A stretch of 64,000 nucleotides of DNA from the NCBI GenBank assembly GCA_963716685.1, contig CAVQTR010000003.1, positions 2,604,001-2,668,000 on the forward strand, in the 5' to 3' direction. Position 1 is the first letter of the stretch, and each line of letters begins with the position of its first letter. The notes beneath the pieces are model-generated. The model saw only the letters and a list, made by a program, of their open reading frames with translations. It was not told where the DNA came from and made no database searches. The stretch comes from JALYXI01 sp963716685. GTDB taxonomy: Bacteria; Acidobacteriota; Terriglobia; Bryobacterales; Bryobacteraceae. The translations under genes were made by a program, and so were the position numbers. Below, piece after piece: positions 33,318 through 42,800 of the stretch.

Positions 33318-33947
33318 ATGGATCACGAAGGCGAAGTTACCCGCCGCGAATTTGTAGGCGGAGCCGCGGCCGCGGGCGCAGCGACGCTGGTGCCCTCTGA
33401 GGCGCAGGCGCAGAGTGAAGATCATCAGCCGAGCGATGTCACGCTTCGGATCAACGGACAGGACCATCAGCTATCAATCGAGCCGCGGGTGACGCTGCTG
33501 GATGCGCTGCGGGAGCGGCTGCATCTGACGGGCACGAAGAAGGGCTGCGACCACGGGCAGTGCGGCGCATGCACGGTGCTGATCAACGGGCGGCGGGCGA
33601 ATTCATGCCTGACGCTGGCGATTATGCATCAGGGCGACGAGATCACGACAGTGGAAGGATTGGCGCAGGGAGATCAGCTGCACCCGATCCAGGCATCGTT
33701 CGTGGAACACGACGGGCTGCAGTGCGGGTACTGCACGCCGGGACAAATCTGTTCGGCGGTTGCGCTGGTGGATGAACTGAAGAAGGACACAGTAAGCCAG
33801 GTGACGCCGGATGTGCGGAAACGAGGGCCGGTGGAAGTGACGGATGACGAGATCCGGGAACGCATGAGCGGCAACATCTGCCGGTGCGGCGCTTATCCCA
33901 ACATTGTGGTGGCGGTGCGCGCGGTATACGAGCGGGGGCGGGCATGA
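33318..33947 (+). CDS. Molybdenum hydroxylase [2Fe-2S] subunit, Tat-exported (PaoA-like)
   Basis: A 209-residue small subunit of an aldehyde oxidase/xanthine dehydrogenase-type enzyme. A Tat signal (VTRREFVGGAAAAGAATLV, about 7-25) sends the assembled complex to the periplasm, as for E. coli PaoABC. The ferredoxin-like cluster uses Cys77, Cys82, Cys85 and Cys97 (GCDHGQCGACTVLING). The second cluster uses Cys136, Cys139, Cys188 and Cys190 (QCGYCTPGQ and GNICRCGAYPNI). Electrons pass from the Mo site through both clusters to the FAD subunit encoded next, whose ATG overlaps this stop by four bases. Confidence 0.95.
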   Translation: MDHEGEVTRREFVGGAAAAGAATLVPSEAQAQSEDHQPSDVTLRINGQDHQLSIEPRVTLLDALRERLHLTGTKKGCDHGQCGACTVLINGRRANSCLTLAIMHQGDEITTVEGLAQGDQLHPIQASFVEHDGLQCGYCTPGQICSAVALVDELKKDTVSQVTPDVRKRGPVEVTDDEIRERMSGNICRCGAYPNIVVAVRAVYERGRA

Positions 33948-34948
33948 GGTCCTTCGAGTACGCGCGGGCAACAGACGCGGCGGGAGCGATCACGCAGCTG
34001 GGCGGCGACCCGAATGCACAGTTCATCGGGGGCGGAACGAACCTGATCGACCTGATGAAGTATCAGGTGGAAGAGCCGGCGCGGCTGATCGATATCAGCA
34101 GGCTGCCACTGGACAAGATCGAGGAACTGCCGGGAGGCGGCGTGCGCATTGGGAGCCTGGCGCGGAATAGCGACATGGCGAACCATCCGCTGGTAAGGGA
34201 GCGGTTTCCGGTGCTGACGGAGGCGCTGGTGGCAGGGGCTTCGCCGCAACTGCGCAATCTGGCAACGGCGGGAGGCAACCTGCTGCAGCGGACGCGCTGC
34301 TACTACTTCTACGATGTCGGATTCGCGCAGTGTAATAAGCGGAAACCGGGATCGGGATGCGCGGCGCGGGACGGATACAACCGCATCCACGCGATTCTGG
34401 GAGCGAGCGATGAATGCATCGCGACGCATCCGAGCGATATGGCGGTGGCGCTGGCGGCGCTGGGCGCGGTGGTGCGGGTGCAGGGCGCGAGGGGCGATCG
34501 CGAGATCGCGTTTGCGGACTTCCACCGGCTGCCGGGCAACACGCCGCAATTCGATACGAATCTGAAGCATGGCGAGCTGATTACGGCGATCGATATTCCT
34601 GCGGTGGCAGGATCGGGACAGTACTTCTCCTACGTGAAGGTGCGGGACCGGGCGTCGTATGCGTTTGCTCTCGTCTCCGCGGCGGCGGTGATGGATCTGG
34701 ACAACGGACGGATCCGATCGGCGCGGCTGGCGCTGGGCGGCGTGGCGCACAAGCCATGGCGGGTGCCCGAAGCGGAACAGGTGCTGGCGGGCAAGCCGGC
34801 CGGAGACGCGGCGTACCGGCAGGCGGCGGAAGCGATTGTGCGCGGAGCGCGAACCTACCCGCACAATGCGTTCAAGGTGGAGATGGCGAAGCGGACGGTG
34901 GTGCGGGCGCTGACGGTAGCGGCTTCGCGAGGAAAGACGAATGGTTGA
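33944..34948 (+). CDS. Molybdenum hydroxylase FAD subunit with [4Fe-4S] loop (PaoB-like)
   Basis: A 334-residue FAD-binding subunit. FAD contacts are FIGGGTNLIDLMKY (about 27-40) and ATAGGNLLQRTRC (about 107-119). An inserted loop carries four cysteines (Cys119, Cys130, Cys139, Cys158), the pattern that binds an extra [4Fe-4S] cluster in E. coli PaoB and in 4-hydroxybenzoyl-CoA reductase. The C-terminal CO_deh_flav_C domain begins near SYVKVRDRASYAFALVSAA (about 226-244). The ATG at 33944 overlaps the preceding stop by four bases and the frame overlaps the next gene by eight, so the three subunits are made in step. Confidence 0.94.
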   Translation: MRSFEYARATDAAGAITQLGGDPNAQFIGGGTNLIDLMKYQVEEPARLIDISRLPLDKIEELPGGGVRIGSLARNSDMANHPLVRERFPVLTEALVAGASPQLRNLATAGGNLLQRTRCYYFYDVGFAQCNKRKPGSGCAARDGYNRIHAILGASDECIATHPSDMAVALAALGAVVRVQGARGDREIAFADFHRLPGNTPQFDTNLKHGELITAIDIPAVAGSGQYFSYVKVRDRASYAFALVSAAAVMDLDNGRIRSARLALGGVAHKPWRVPEAEQVLAGKPAGDAAYRQAAEAIVRGARTYPHNAFKVEMAKRTVVRALTVAASRGKTNG

Positions 34949-37163
34949 ATCGATTGGTAAGCCGCTCGATCGCGTGGATGGGCGGCTGAAGGTAACGGGC
35001 CGCGCGGTTTATGCAGCGGAGCATCCGGTGCCGAATGCGGTTTCGGCGGTGCTGGTGATGAGCACCATTCCGAAGGGCCACATTGCGAAGATGGACATCT
35101 CGGCAGCGGAGAAGGCGCCGGGCGTACTGGCGATTATGACTCACCAGAATACGCCGAAACTGCCTTCGCAGCCGAAGGGCAGTTCCCCGAACCGGCCGAC
35201 CAGCCGGAAGCTGAACCTGCTGCAGGACGATCACGTTCTGTACAGCAACCAGCCGATTGCGGTGGCGGTGGCGGACACGCTGGAGAACGCGACGCGGGCG
35301 GCGGAGCTGGTGCGTGTGCAGTATAAGAACGCGCCTTTCAACGTGGTCCTGGAAAACGGCATGGGCAGCGCGTATGACCCGGGCAAAGCAGGCGGCGGAG
35401 ACGACCCGGCGGACTGGTCGCGTGGCAACGTGAAGGCCGGGATGACCGATGCCAAAGCGCAGCATGCCAACCTGTATGTGACCCCAATCGAGACGCACAA
35501 TCCGATGGAGCCGCATGCGACGATCGCTGTCTGGGAGAGCCCGACGAAGCTCACCCTCTACGACGCGACGCAGGGTGTGTTCAGCGACCGGGAGCGCGTG
35601 GCGACAGTTTTGGGCCTGCATCCGGACGACGTGAGAGTGGTATCGCCGTATCTGGGCGGCGGCTTCGGCAGCAAGGGTCCGACGTGGTCGCATGTAGTGC
35701 TGTGCGCCATGGCGGCAAGGCGCGTGGAGCGGCCGGTGCGTTTGGTGATGAAGCGCGAACAGATGTTCGGGCCGGTGGGCTTCCGGGGACGCACGCATCA
35801 GACGGTTTCGCTGGGGGCGGCGCAGGACGGAGCGCTGACGGCGATCCGGCACGACACCATCGATCAGACATCCTCCTTCGATCAGTTCGTGGAGGCGTGC
35901 GGGCTGCAGGCGCGGATGCTGTACCAGGCACCGAGCGCTTCCAGTACACATCGGCTGGTGCGGCTGGACATGGGGACGCCATCTTTCATGCGGGCACCGG
36001 GCGAGGCGCCGGGAAACTACGCGCTGGAATCGGCGATGGACGAGCTGAGTTACGCGCTGCGGATGGACCCGGTGGAGCTGCGGCTGCGCAACTATGCGGA
36101 GCAGGACCCGGAGAAGAACAAGCCGTGGTCCAGCAAGTCCCTGCGGGAGTGCTACCGGCAGGGTGCGGAGAAGTTCGAGTGGTCGCGGCGAAAGCAGGAG
36201 ACGCGCGCGGCACGGGACGGCAAGTGGCTGGTGGGTTACGGGATGGCAACGGCGTGTTACCCGACGCGGCGCGCGGAATCGCACGCGCTGGCGCGGCTGC
36301 GGCCGGACGGCTCCGCGCTGGTGGAAGCGGGCACGCAGGATCTTGGCACAGGCACGTATACGGTGATGAGCCAGGTGGCGGCGGACGCGATTGGGATGAC
36401 GCCGAGCCAGGTGACGTTCCGGCTGGGCGACACGGAGTTTCCGGAGACGCCGGTCTCGGGCGGTTCGCAGACGGCAGCGAGCACGGGGTCCGCAGTGAAG
36501 CTGGCAGGACTGGCGCTGCGCGAAAAGCTGGTGCAGATGGCGATCACGGATGCGGCGTCTCCGCTGAGCGGCCTGGGCGCGAACGATGTGACAATCGACG
36601 GCGGATATCTGGTGAGCAAATCCACTCCGGCAAAACGGGAAAGCCTGGCTGCGTTTATGTCACGCCAGGGCGGCAAGGAAATTGAGGCGAGGGGCGACGC
36701 GAAGCCGGGCGAGGAGAAGGAAAAGTATTCGATGTACGCCTTCGGCGCAGCTTTCGCGGAGGTGCGAGTGGACGCGGAGCTGGGAGAAGTGCGGCTAAAC
36801 CGGCTGACCGGCGCGTATGGCGCCGGTACCATTCTGAACGCCAAGACCGCGCGCAGCCAGTTGATGGGCGGCATGGTGTGGGGGATCGGGATGGCGCTGA
36901 CGGAGGCGACCATTGTGGACGCCAAACGCGGCCGCGTCGTGAACGCGAATCTGGCGGAGTACCACGTGCCGGTGAATCTGGACGCGCCGGTGATCGACAT
37001 CATCACCGTGGAAGAGCACGATCCGCATGTAAACGAGCTGGGCGTGAAAGGCGTGGGCGAGATTGGGATCACGGGTACGGCGGCGGCGATTGCCAATGCG
37101 GTGTACCACGCGACAGGGAAACGCATCCGCGAGTTGCCGATTACGCCGGATAAGCTGCTGTAG
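34941..37163 (+). CDS. Molybdenum hydroxylase Mo-binding subunit (PaoC-like)
   Basis: A 740-residue catalytic subunit. It oxidises aldehydes or N-heterocycles with water as oxygen source, using molybdopterin cytosine dinucleotide. Landmarks are KVTGRAVYAAEHPVPNAVSA (about 14-33), EPHATIAVWE (about 191-200), the cofactor-contact loop PYLGGGFGSKGPTWSH (about 236-251), MRAPGEAPGNYALESAMDEL (about 349-368), and QDLGTGTYTVMSQVAADA. The catalytic Glu is Glu707 in KGVGEIGITG. There is no signal peptide, so export would be by hitchhiking on the Tat signal of the small subunit. It converges one base short of a paralogous gene on the other strand. Confidence 0.95.
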   Translation: MVESIGKPLDRVDGRLKVTGRAVYAAEHPVPNAVSAVLVMSTIPKGHIAKMDISAAEKAPGVLAIMTHQNTPKLPSQPKGSSPNRPTSRKLNLLQDDHVLYSNQPIAVAVADTLENATRAAELVRVQYKNAPFNVVLENGMGSAYDPGKAGGGDDPADWSRGNVKAGMTDAKAQHANLYVTPIETHNPMEPHATIAVWESPTKLTLYDATQGVFSDRERVATVLGLHPDDVRVVSPYLGGGFGSKGPTWSHVVLCAMAARRVERPVRLVMKREQMFGPVGFRGRTHQTVSLGAAQDGALTAIRHDTIDQTSSFDQFVEACGLQARMLYQAPSASSTHRLVRLDMGTPSFMRAPGEAPGNYALESAMDELSYALRMDPVELRLRNYAEQDPEKNKPWSSKSLRECYRQGAEKFEWSRRKQETRAARDGKWLVGYGMATACYPTRRAESHALARLRPDGSALVEAGTQDLGTGTYTVMSQVAADAIGMTPSQVTFRLGDTEFPETPVSGGSQTAASTGSAVKLAGLALREKLVQMAITDAASPLSGLGANDVTIDGGYLVSKSTPAKRESLAAFMSRQGGKEIEARGDAKPGEEKEKYSMYAFGAAFAEVRVDAELGEVRLNRLTGAYGAGTILNAKTARSQLMGGMVWGIGMALTEATIVDAKRGRVVNANLAEYHVPVNLDAPVIDIITVEEHDPHVNELGVKGVGEIGITGTAAAIANAVYHATGKRIRELPITPDKLL

Positions 37164-37200
37164 ATCAGAGTAATTTATCGGGCGTGATGGGAAGATCGCG
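37130..37200. repeat. Imperfect inverted repeat at the tail-to-tail junction
   Basis: Both converging genes end by encoding PITPDKLL, so the junction reads as an imperfect palindrome. ATTACGCCGGATAA on the left faces the complement of TTATCGGGCGTGAT on the right, with 12 of 14 positions paired around a centre near 37163. An RNA copy of either strand could form a hairpin at the end of the message, so this may serve as a bidirectional terminator. Confidence 0.5.
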
Positions 37201-39249
37201 CACGCGTTTGCCGGTGGCGTGAAAGACGGCATTGGCAATTGCGGCAGCAGCGCCGATGGTTCCGATTTCCCCGACACCTTTGGCGCCAAGCGGGTTCACG
37301 CGGCTGTCGTGCTCTTCGACGAAGAACGCGTCGATGAAGGGAATGTCCGCGTTGACGGGCACGTGGTATTCGGAAAGATTGGTGTTCACGAAGCGGCCCT
37401 GGGCGGGATCGAGCACAGTGGATTCGTGCAGGGCCATGCCGATCCCCCAGACCACTCCGCCGAGCAGCTGACTGTGAGCTAACTGCGGGTCAATTATGCG
37501 GCCGGCGCCGAAGGCACAGGTGTAACGGGTGACTCGGACTTCCCCGAGATCGGCATCCACGGAGACTTCGGCGAAGTGCGCGCCGAAGGAATAACAGACG
37601 AATTCTTCGCGCGTTTCGGGAGGTTTCACCTGAGCGAAGGCGTCGCCCGGCTTTGTAAGGTTGGCAGTGTTGACCAGCAGCTGGCGGCAGGCGGCCTGGA
37701 TGGCGGAACCGACGCTGGCGATGGTTTGCGAGCCGGCGGAGATTGGTGCGAGCGGCAAATGGGTATCACCCAGTTCGATCTGGATGCGCGCGGCCGGGAT
37801 GCCCAAGATTTCGGCGGCGAGCGCGGGGAGAGAAGTGTAAGAGCCGGTGCCCTGGTCGCAGGTGGCGCTTTGCACGAGCACCGAACCATCCGAGCGGAGG
37901 ACGGCGCGCGCGGAAGCGGGCACCATTTTGGCGTCGTAAGCCATAGAAGCCATGCCCATGCCGATGAGGCGATGACCGTCGCGCATGGAACGCGGTTCGG
38001 GATGGCGGCGGTTCCAACCAAAGCGCGCGGCTCCCTGCCGGCAGCACTCCGCGAGAGAACGGCTGGACCAGGGCTTGCCGGTTTCAGGGTCGCGCTGCGT
38101 ATCGTTGCGGAGGCGAAGTTCGAGCGGATCGATGCGCAGAGCGGAGGCGAGCTCGTCCATGGCGCATTCGAGCGCAAAGAGTCCGGGCGTTTCTCCGGGG
38201 CCGCGGAAGGTGAAGGGGCCGGGCAGGTTGAGATCGACGAGCCGATAGGAAGTTTCGCAATTGGGCGCCGGGTAGAGCTTACGCGTGGTCTTTGTGACCG
38301 GCGCGACGACGCGACGGTCCATGAGGGAAGTGGTGGCGACCGCGTGGTGGGCGAGGGATGTGAGCGAACCATCGCGCCGGGCGCCGAGTTGGATGTGGTG
38401 ATTGATGCGCGGCCGGTAACCCACGGAGGTGAAGGTCTGGCGGCGCGTGAGCACCAGGCGGACGGGCCGGCCGGTGCGCTTCGCGGCAATGGCAGCCAAG
38501 GCGACATGGGGCCAGGTGGGACCTTTGCAGCCGAAGGAACCGCCGACGAAATATTGCACGGCGCGGATGTCTTCTTCCGGCATTCCGAACCACGCGGCCA
38601 GCGTTTTGCGGACACCGTAAACCCACGTTGAGGGCTCGTAGACGGTGAGCTTACCGCCATCCCAGTGAGCCATGGTGGCGTGCGGCTCCATGGTGGTGTG
38701 GTGCTGGAAAGCGGTGCGGTAAACGCGGTCAATGCGGACATCGGCGTGCGCAAACTCGGAGGCGAAATCGCCACGGGAGACGGCGGCGGGATGGTCCCAT
38801 TCCTTACCGGGTGAGAAGGCGCGGGCGAGGTTGGCTTCGAGGCTGGCGACGGGGGTCTGCGGCTGGTACTGGATGTCGAGGCACTCGGCTGCGCGGGTGG
38901 CCTGCTCGAGCGATTCGGCAACAACGAGGGCGACATGCTGGCCGCTGTAGTGAATTTCGGGACTCTGCAGGGGAAGATGAGCGGTACCGGCTCCGTTCGC
39001 ATTGAGCTGGCCATCGTCGCCGGGATCGAGCAGGACGCGGGCAGGTGCAAGACGCTGCGCGTTCTCGTGGGTCAGGATTTCGATGACGCCGGGGCTGTGC
39101 AAGGCGCGGGCGATGGAGATGGAAAGAATGCGGCCGCGTGCAATGGCGCTTTCGACGAGCACGGCGTGGGCGAGGCGAGGGGCGTCGATCTCTGCGACAT
39201 AGCGCGCGGAGCCGGAGACTTTGAGCGGACCATCGCGGCGGACGCTCAT
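37165..39249 (-). CDS. Second molybdenum hydroxylase large subunit, without own small subunits
   Basis: A 694-residue paralogue of the gene it converges with. It shares VSGSARYVAEIDAPRLAHAV, EPHATMAHWD, the cofactor loop VGGSFGCKGPTWPH (a Cys replaces Ser of the other copy), FRGPGETPGLFALECAMDEL, CDQGTGSYTSLPALAAEI and the catalytic Glu661 in KGVGEIGTIG. No [2Fe-2S] or FAD subunit is next to it. Instead it overlaps by four bases a MocA-like nucleotidyltransferase. It may use the PaoAB-like subunits of the neighbouring operon, giving an enzyme with another substrate range, or work with subunits elsewhere. A TonB receptor lies upstream on the same strand. Confidence 0.94.
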   Translation of the reverse strand: MSVRRDGPLKVSGSARYVAEIDAPRLAHAVLVESAIARGRILSISIARALHSPGVIEILTHENAQRLAPARVLLDPGDDGQLNANGAGTAHLPLQSPEIHYSGQHVALVVAESLEQATRAAECLDIQYQPQTPVASLEANLARAFSPGKEWDHPAAVSRGDFASEFAHADVRIDRVYRTAFQHHTTMEPHATMAHWDGGKLTVYEPSTWVYGVRKTLAAWFGMPEEDIRAVQYFVGGSFGCKGPTWPHVALAAIAAKRTGRPVRLVLTRRQTFTSVGYRPRINHHIQLGARRDGSLTSLAHHAVATTSLMDRRVVAPVTKTTRKLYPAPNCETSYRLVDLNLPGPFTFRGPGETPGLFALECAMDELASALRIDPLELRLRNDTQRDPETGKPWSSRSLAECCRQGAARFGWNRRHPEPRSMRDGHRLIGMGMASMAYDAKMVPASARAVLRSDGSVLVQSATCDQGTGSYTSLPALAAEILGIPAARIQIELGDTHLPLAPISAGSQTIASVGSAIQAACRQLLVNTANLTKPGDAFAQVKPPETREEFVCYSFGAHFAEVSVDADLGEVRVTRYTCAFGAGRIIDPQLAHSQLLGGVVWGIGMALHESTVLDPAQGRFVNTNLSEYHVPVNADIPFIDAFFVEEHDSRVNPLGAKGVGEIGTIGAAAAIANAVFHATGKRVRDLPITPDKLL

Positions 39250-39848
39250 GACTGCGGTTCCGCGGCGAGGCGTCCGTAATCGGCGGGCGTATCGATATCG
39301 GCTTCGGCTTCGGGGCAGGCGAGGCGGATGGTTTTGGCGGCGTTCGAGAGGATAACGCCTTTGCAGCCCTGCTCGGGTTTGAGGGCGAGCAGATGCGGGA
39401 AGAACTCGCGGGCGAAAAAGACGGGGACGCCGACGGTATCGGCGTAGTGGGAAGCGACGATGGGCTGGCGGGTGGCGTGGTGTGTGGCGATGAGGCGGTT
39501 GAGGATTTCGGGCGTGATTCGGGGCTGATCGGCCAGGGCGAGGATGAGGCCATCGGCGTCGCCGCGCTGCGCGGCTTCGACGCCGGTTTGGATGGAGGTT
39601 CCCATGCCTTCGGACCAGCGCGGATTTTCCACGGTTTCAACGGCGAGGCCGGCGAGCGCGGGGCGGATGGCGTCGGCCTGAGAGCCCAGGACTACGATGA
39701 CTCCGCTGGCGTGCGAGGCGAGAGCGATTTCGACGGAGTGCCGGAGCAGCGGCTTGCCGTTGACGACAAGAAGCTGCTTGGGCGACCCCATGCGAGTGGA
39801 GCTGCCGGCAGCCAGAAGGACAACCGGGATGCGGCTGACTGGGCCCAT
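39246..39848 (-). CDS. MobA/MocA-like nucleotidyltransferase
   Basis: A 200-residue NTP-transferase. The nucleotide loop is VVLLAAGSSTRMGSPKQLLV (about 8-27), the metal-binding region LILALADQPRITPE lies near 101-114, and GVPVFFAREFFPHLL is about 138-152. In this family MocA joins CMP to molybdopterin to make the cytosine dinucleotide cofactor used by xanthine-oxidase-type enzymes. The four-base overlap with the large-subunit gene downstream makes that role very likely. Confidence 0.9.
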   Translation of the reverse strand: MGPVSRIPVVLLAAGSSTRMGSPKQLLVVNGKPLLRHSVEIALASHASGVIVVLGSQADAIRPALAGLAVETVENPRWSEGMGTSIQTGVEAAQRGDADGLILALADQPRITPEILNRLIATHHATRQPIVASHYADTVGVPVFFAREFFPHLLALKPEQGCKGVILSNAAKTIRLACPEAEADIDTPADYGRLAAEPQS

Positions 39849-39880
39849 GAGCGTGCTGGTTACATTGTGGCAGAGCAGCT

Positions 39881-42800
39881 TTAAAAGATGATTTTTAGGG
39901 CGAGCTGCATGTTAAAAGGCTCACCGGGTCCGAGGCCGGGCGCGCCGCTGTAATCGCCGATGGTATCGCTGACCACTCCGTTCGAGCCGACCGAATAAGC
40001 GCCGCTGGCAAGGTTGATGCGATTGAAGATGTTGAACATCTCGGCGCGGAGCTGGATTTTGAGGAGCTCTTTTACCGGGAACACGCGGAAGACGGAGAGG
40101 TCGGTATTGGCAAAGCCGGGGCCGGAGAAGGCGTTGCGGCTCAGGTTGCCGGCGGGGTTCGCAGTTCCGGCGCAGCCCGGGGTTCCGGGGACGCAGAACG
40201 CGGCGGGGTTCACCCACGGCTCACCGCCGAGCGCCGCGCTGAAAGTGTGATTCACACCGGCAAACGGATCCGCAATCAGGTTCATGCCGGGGCGCTGTGT
40301 ACCGGCATCGAAGTTGAACGGCTCGCCGCTGCGGAGGGTGACGAGTCCGCTGACGGTCCAGCCGTGAGTGAGCGCGCGCAGATGGGAGCTGCCAGGCACA
40401 TCCCAGTTGAAGAAGGCGGTGAAGTTGTGGCGGATGTCGAAATCGCTGCTGCCGTATTCCTGTTTCAGGTTGAAGCTGTCGAGGGGCAGGACGCCGCGGT
40501 ATTCGGTGACTTCATCAAGCGTATGAGACCAAGTGTAGGCGAACTGCGCGCTGATTCCGTGCCAACGGCGGATGCGCAACGTGCTTTGGAGGGAGTTATA
40601 GTTCGAAGTGCCGATGCTGTTGAGTTGGATGACCGAGCCATAGTTGGGATACTGCGCGGAGTAAGCACCATTCTGATTAATGTTCTGCATGACGCCCAGC
40701 TTGCGGCCCTGACTTCCGACATAGCCAAGCTGCAGGACAGCAGATGAGCCGAGACTTTTCTCTACGTTGAAGTTGTAGTTGAAGAAGTAAGGCGTGCGGA
40801 AGTTTTGATTCACGGAGAACACGTTGAAGATCTGTGAGGAGCTGAGACAGTTCTTCTCCGTCGTATAGTTCCCGAGGCAGGTGGTTACTCCGGGGAAGAG
40901 GGACGCGCCGCCCGACTGCGCGGTGGTCCAGTTATAAGCGTTGCGGCTGTAGTTATCCACTGCTGCGGGGCCGATGGGGTTATCTTCGAGACCGTTGGCG
41001 GCGGCGATGGGTGGGCGGAAATCGAGAAACGGATTGATGTTGATCTGGTCGAAGAACATGCCGAAGCCGCCGCGAACCACCCATGAGTTGCGCGGCTGAT
41101 AGGCGAAGCCGAAGCGCGGCGCGAAGTTGTGGTAATCCGGCCGGAAGATGTTCGGAATGCCGCTGCCTTGCAGCTGCAAGCCCTGACCGGCGACGAAGAC
41201 ACCGATGTCGGGGTGGTTGACGCTGTGGAGCGGGCCGAAGTATTCCCAGCGAAGGCCGGCGTTGAGGTTGAGCTTCGGGGTGATCTGCCAATCGTCCTGA
41301 CCGAAGAAGTTGAAGCCGGTGACGGCGACGTAGCGTTCGGCGTTGCCGACGGCGATGGAAGAGGAGCTGACATCACCAGCGAGAAAATCCGCGAGGGCGA
41401 GAGTGTTCCGGTCGCAGCCGGCGTTGGCGGGGGTGGCGGCACAGGCGGCGGCCCAGGGTCCCTGCGTGCCATCAAAATTGAACTGCCCGGTGGAGCGGCG
41501 GAAGTAATATTCATCCACGCGGCCGAGGCGGTATTCGCCGCCGAACCGGAACTGTTGTTTGCCGGCGACCCAGGAAAGGATGTCGGTGAGATGGCCGGTG
41601 GCATCCGTACGGCCTTCGGGCGGGGTGATGCCGACCTGATCGAAGCCGCGGATGACGATGTTGGAGGCGCCGGCGATGGGCTGGCCTCCGATGAGCGCGC
41701 CGGGGCTGAGGTTCAGGCCGAGGGCGCTCATGTTGAAGCTGTTGTTGGCGTCATGAAAGGCCTGCTGGAAATAACTGGTTCCGAGCAGCAGCTGATTCGT
41801 CAGGCGGCCGGTGAGGACGGAGTTCAGGACGGCTGAGTAATTCTGCACATGGAGCGGCGCGACTTCGAAATAGTAGCCGAGGTTGGAACTGGCCGTGGCG
41901 AGCGCGAGGCTGGCGCCGGGCGGCTGCGTCTGCTTGCCCTGCCCGGCGAAGGCGTGCACGGAGAGATGTTCGCTGGGAGTGAAGTTATGATCGAGCCGGA
42001 CGACTCCGTTATAGCTGTAGCCGGTGCCGGGAACGGTGGCGAAGTAATTATTCTGCGCGGCGGGGAGGTTGGTGATGGAACCGGGCCAGAGTGTGGAGAG
42101 CAGTCTGGCGGAGAGCGCGCTCTGCGTTACGGGTGCGTAAGCTCCGTACGTTCCGCCGGAGTTGGCGAGCAGGGCGGCGGCGCGAGAGACCCACGCGGCG
42201 GAAGGCTCGGTGGAGAGACCGGTCAGGCCGAAGAGGTAATTCTGGTGTTCAAACCCGGCGAACAGGAACGTTTTGTCCTTGATGACGGGACCGCCGGCGG
42301 TAACGCCCGCGTTGTAGTTGCGCAGCTCCGGCGCCTTCGGAAACTGTGGACTGGCGACGAAGAAGGGAGACGAGGCGGCAAAGAATTCGTTCCGGTTGTA
42401 GTAATACGCCGTGCCGTGGAGCTGATTCGTGCCGGACTTGATGGTGAGGTTGACGGTGCCCCCGGCGCTGCGGCCGGTTTCGGCGTTTGACTGCGTCTGG
42501 ACAGAGAATTCATCGATGGCGTCGAGCGGCATGATGACACCGGCGATGCCGGAAACGCCGCCCTGGTTAATGGCCGGGATGTTGTGCCAGAAATCGTTGT
42601 TGTCGGTGCCGTCGATCTGCCAGTTCACCTGGTTCGGGCGTGTGCCGTTTAGAGAGCCGAAGCCGCCGAGGGAATATCCGGCGAAGCCTGGCGTGACGGC
42701 GATCAGCTGGGTGAAGTCGCGGCCGTTGAGCGGCACTTCCTGGACAGATTTGTCGGGAAGGGTGCTGGTCTGGGTGGAGCTTTGGGCGTCCAGCGCGACG

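Noticed and set aside
34872..36284. 470-codon minus-strand frame
   Set aside because: Antisense shadow of the molybdenum subunit; no motif.
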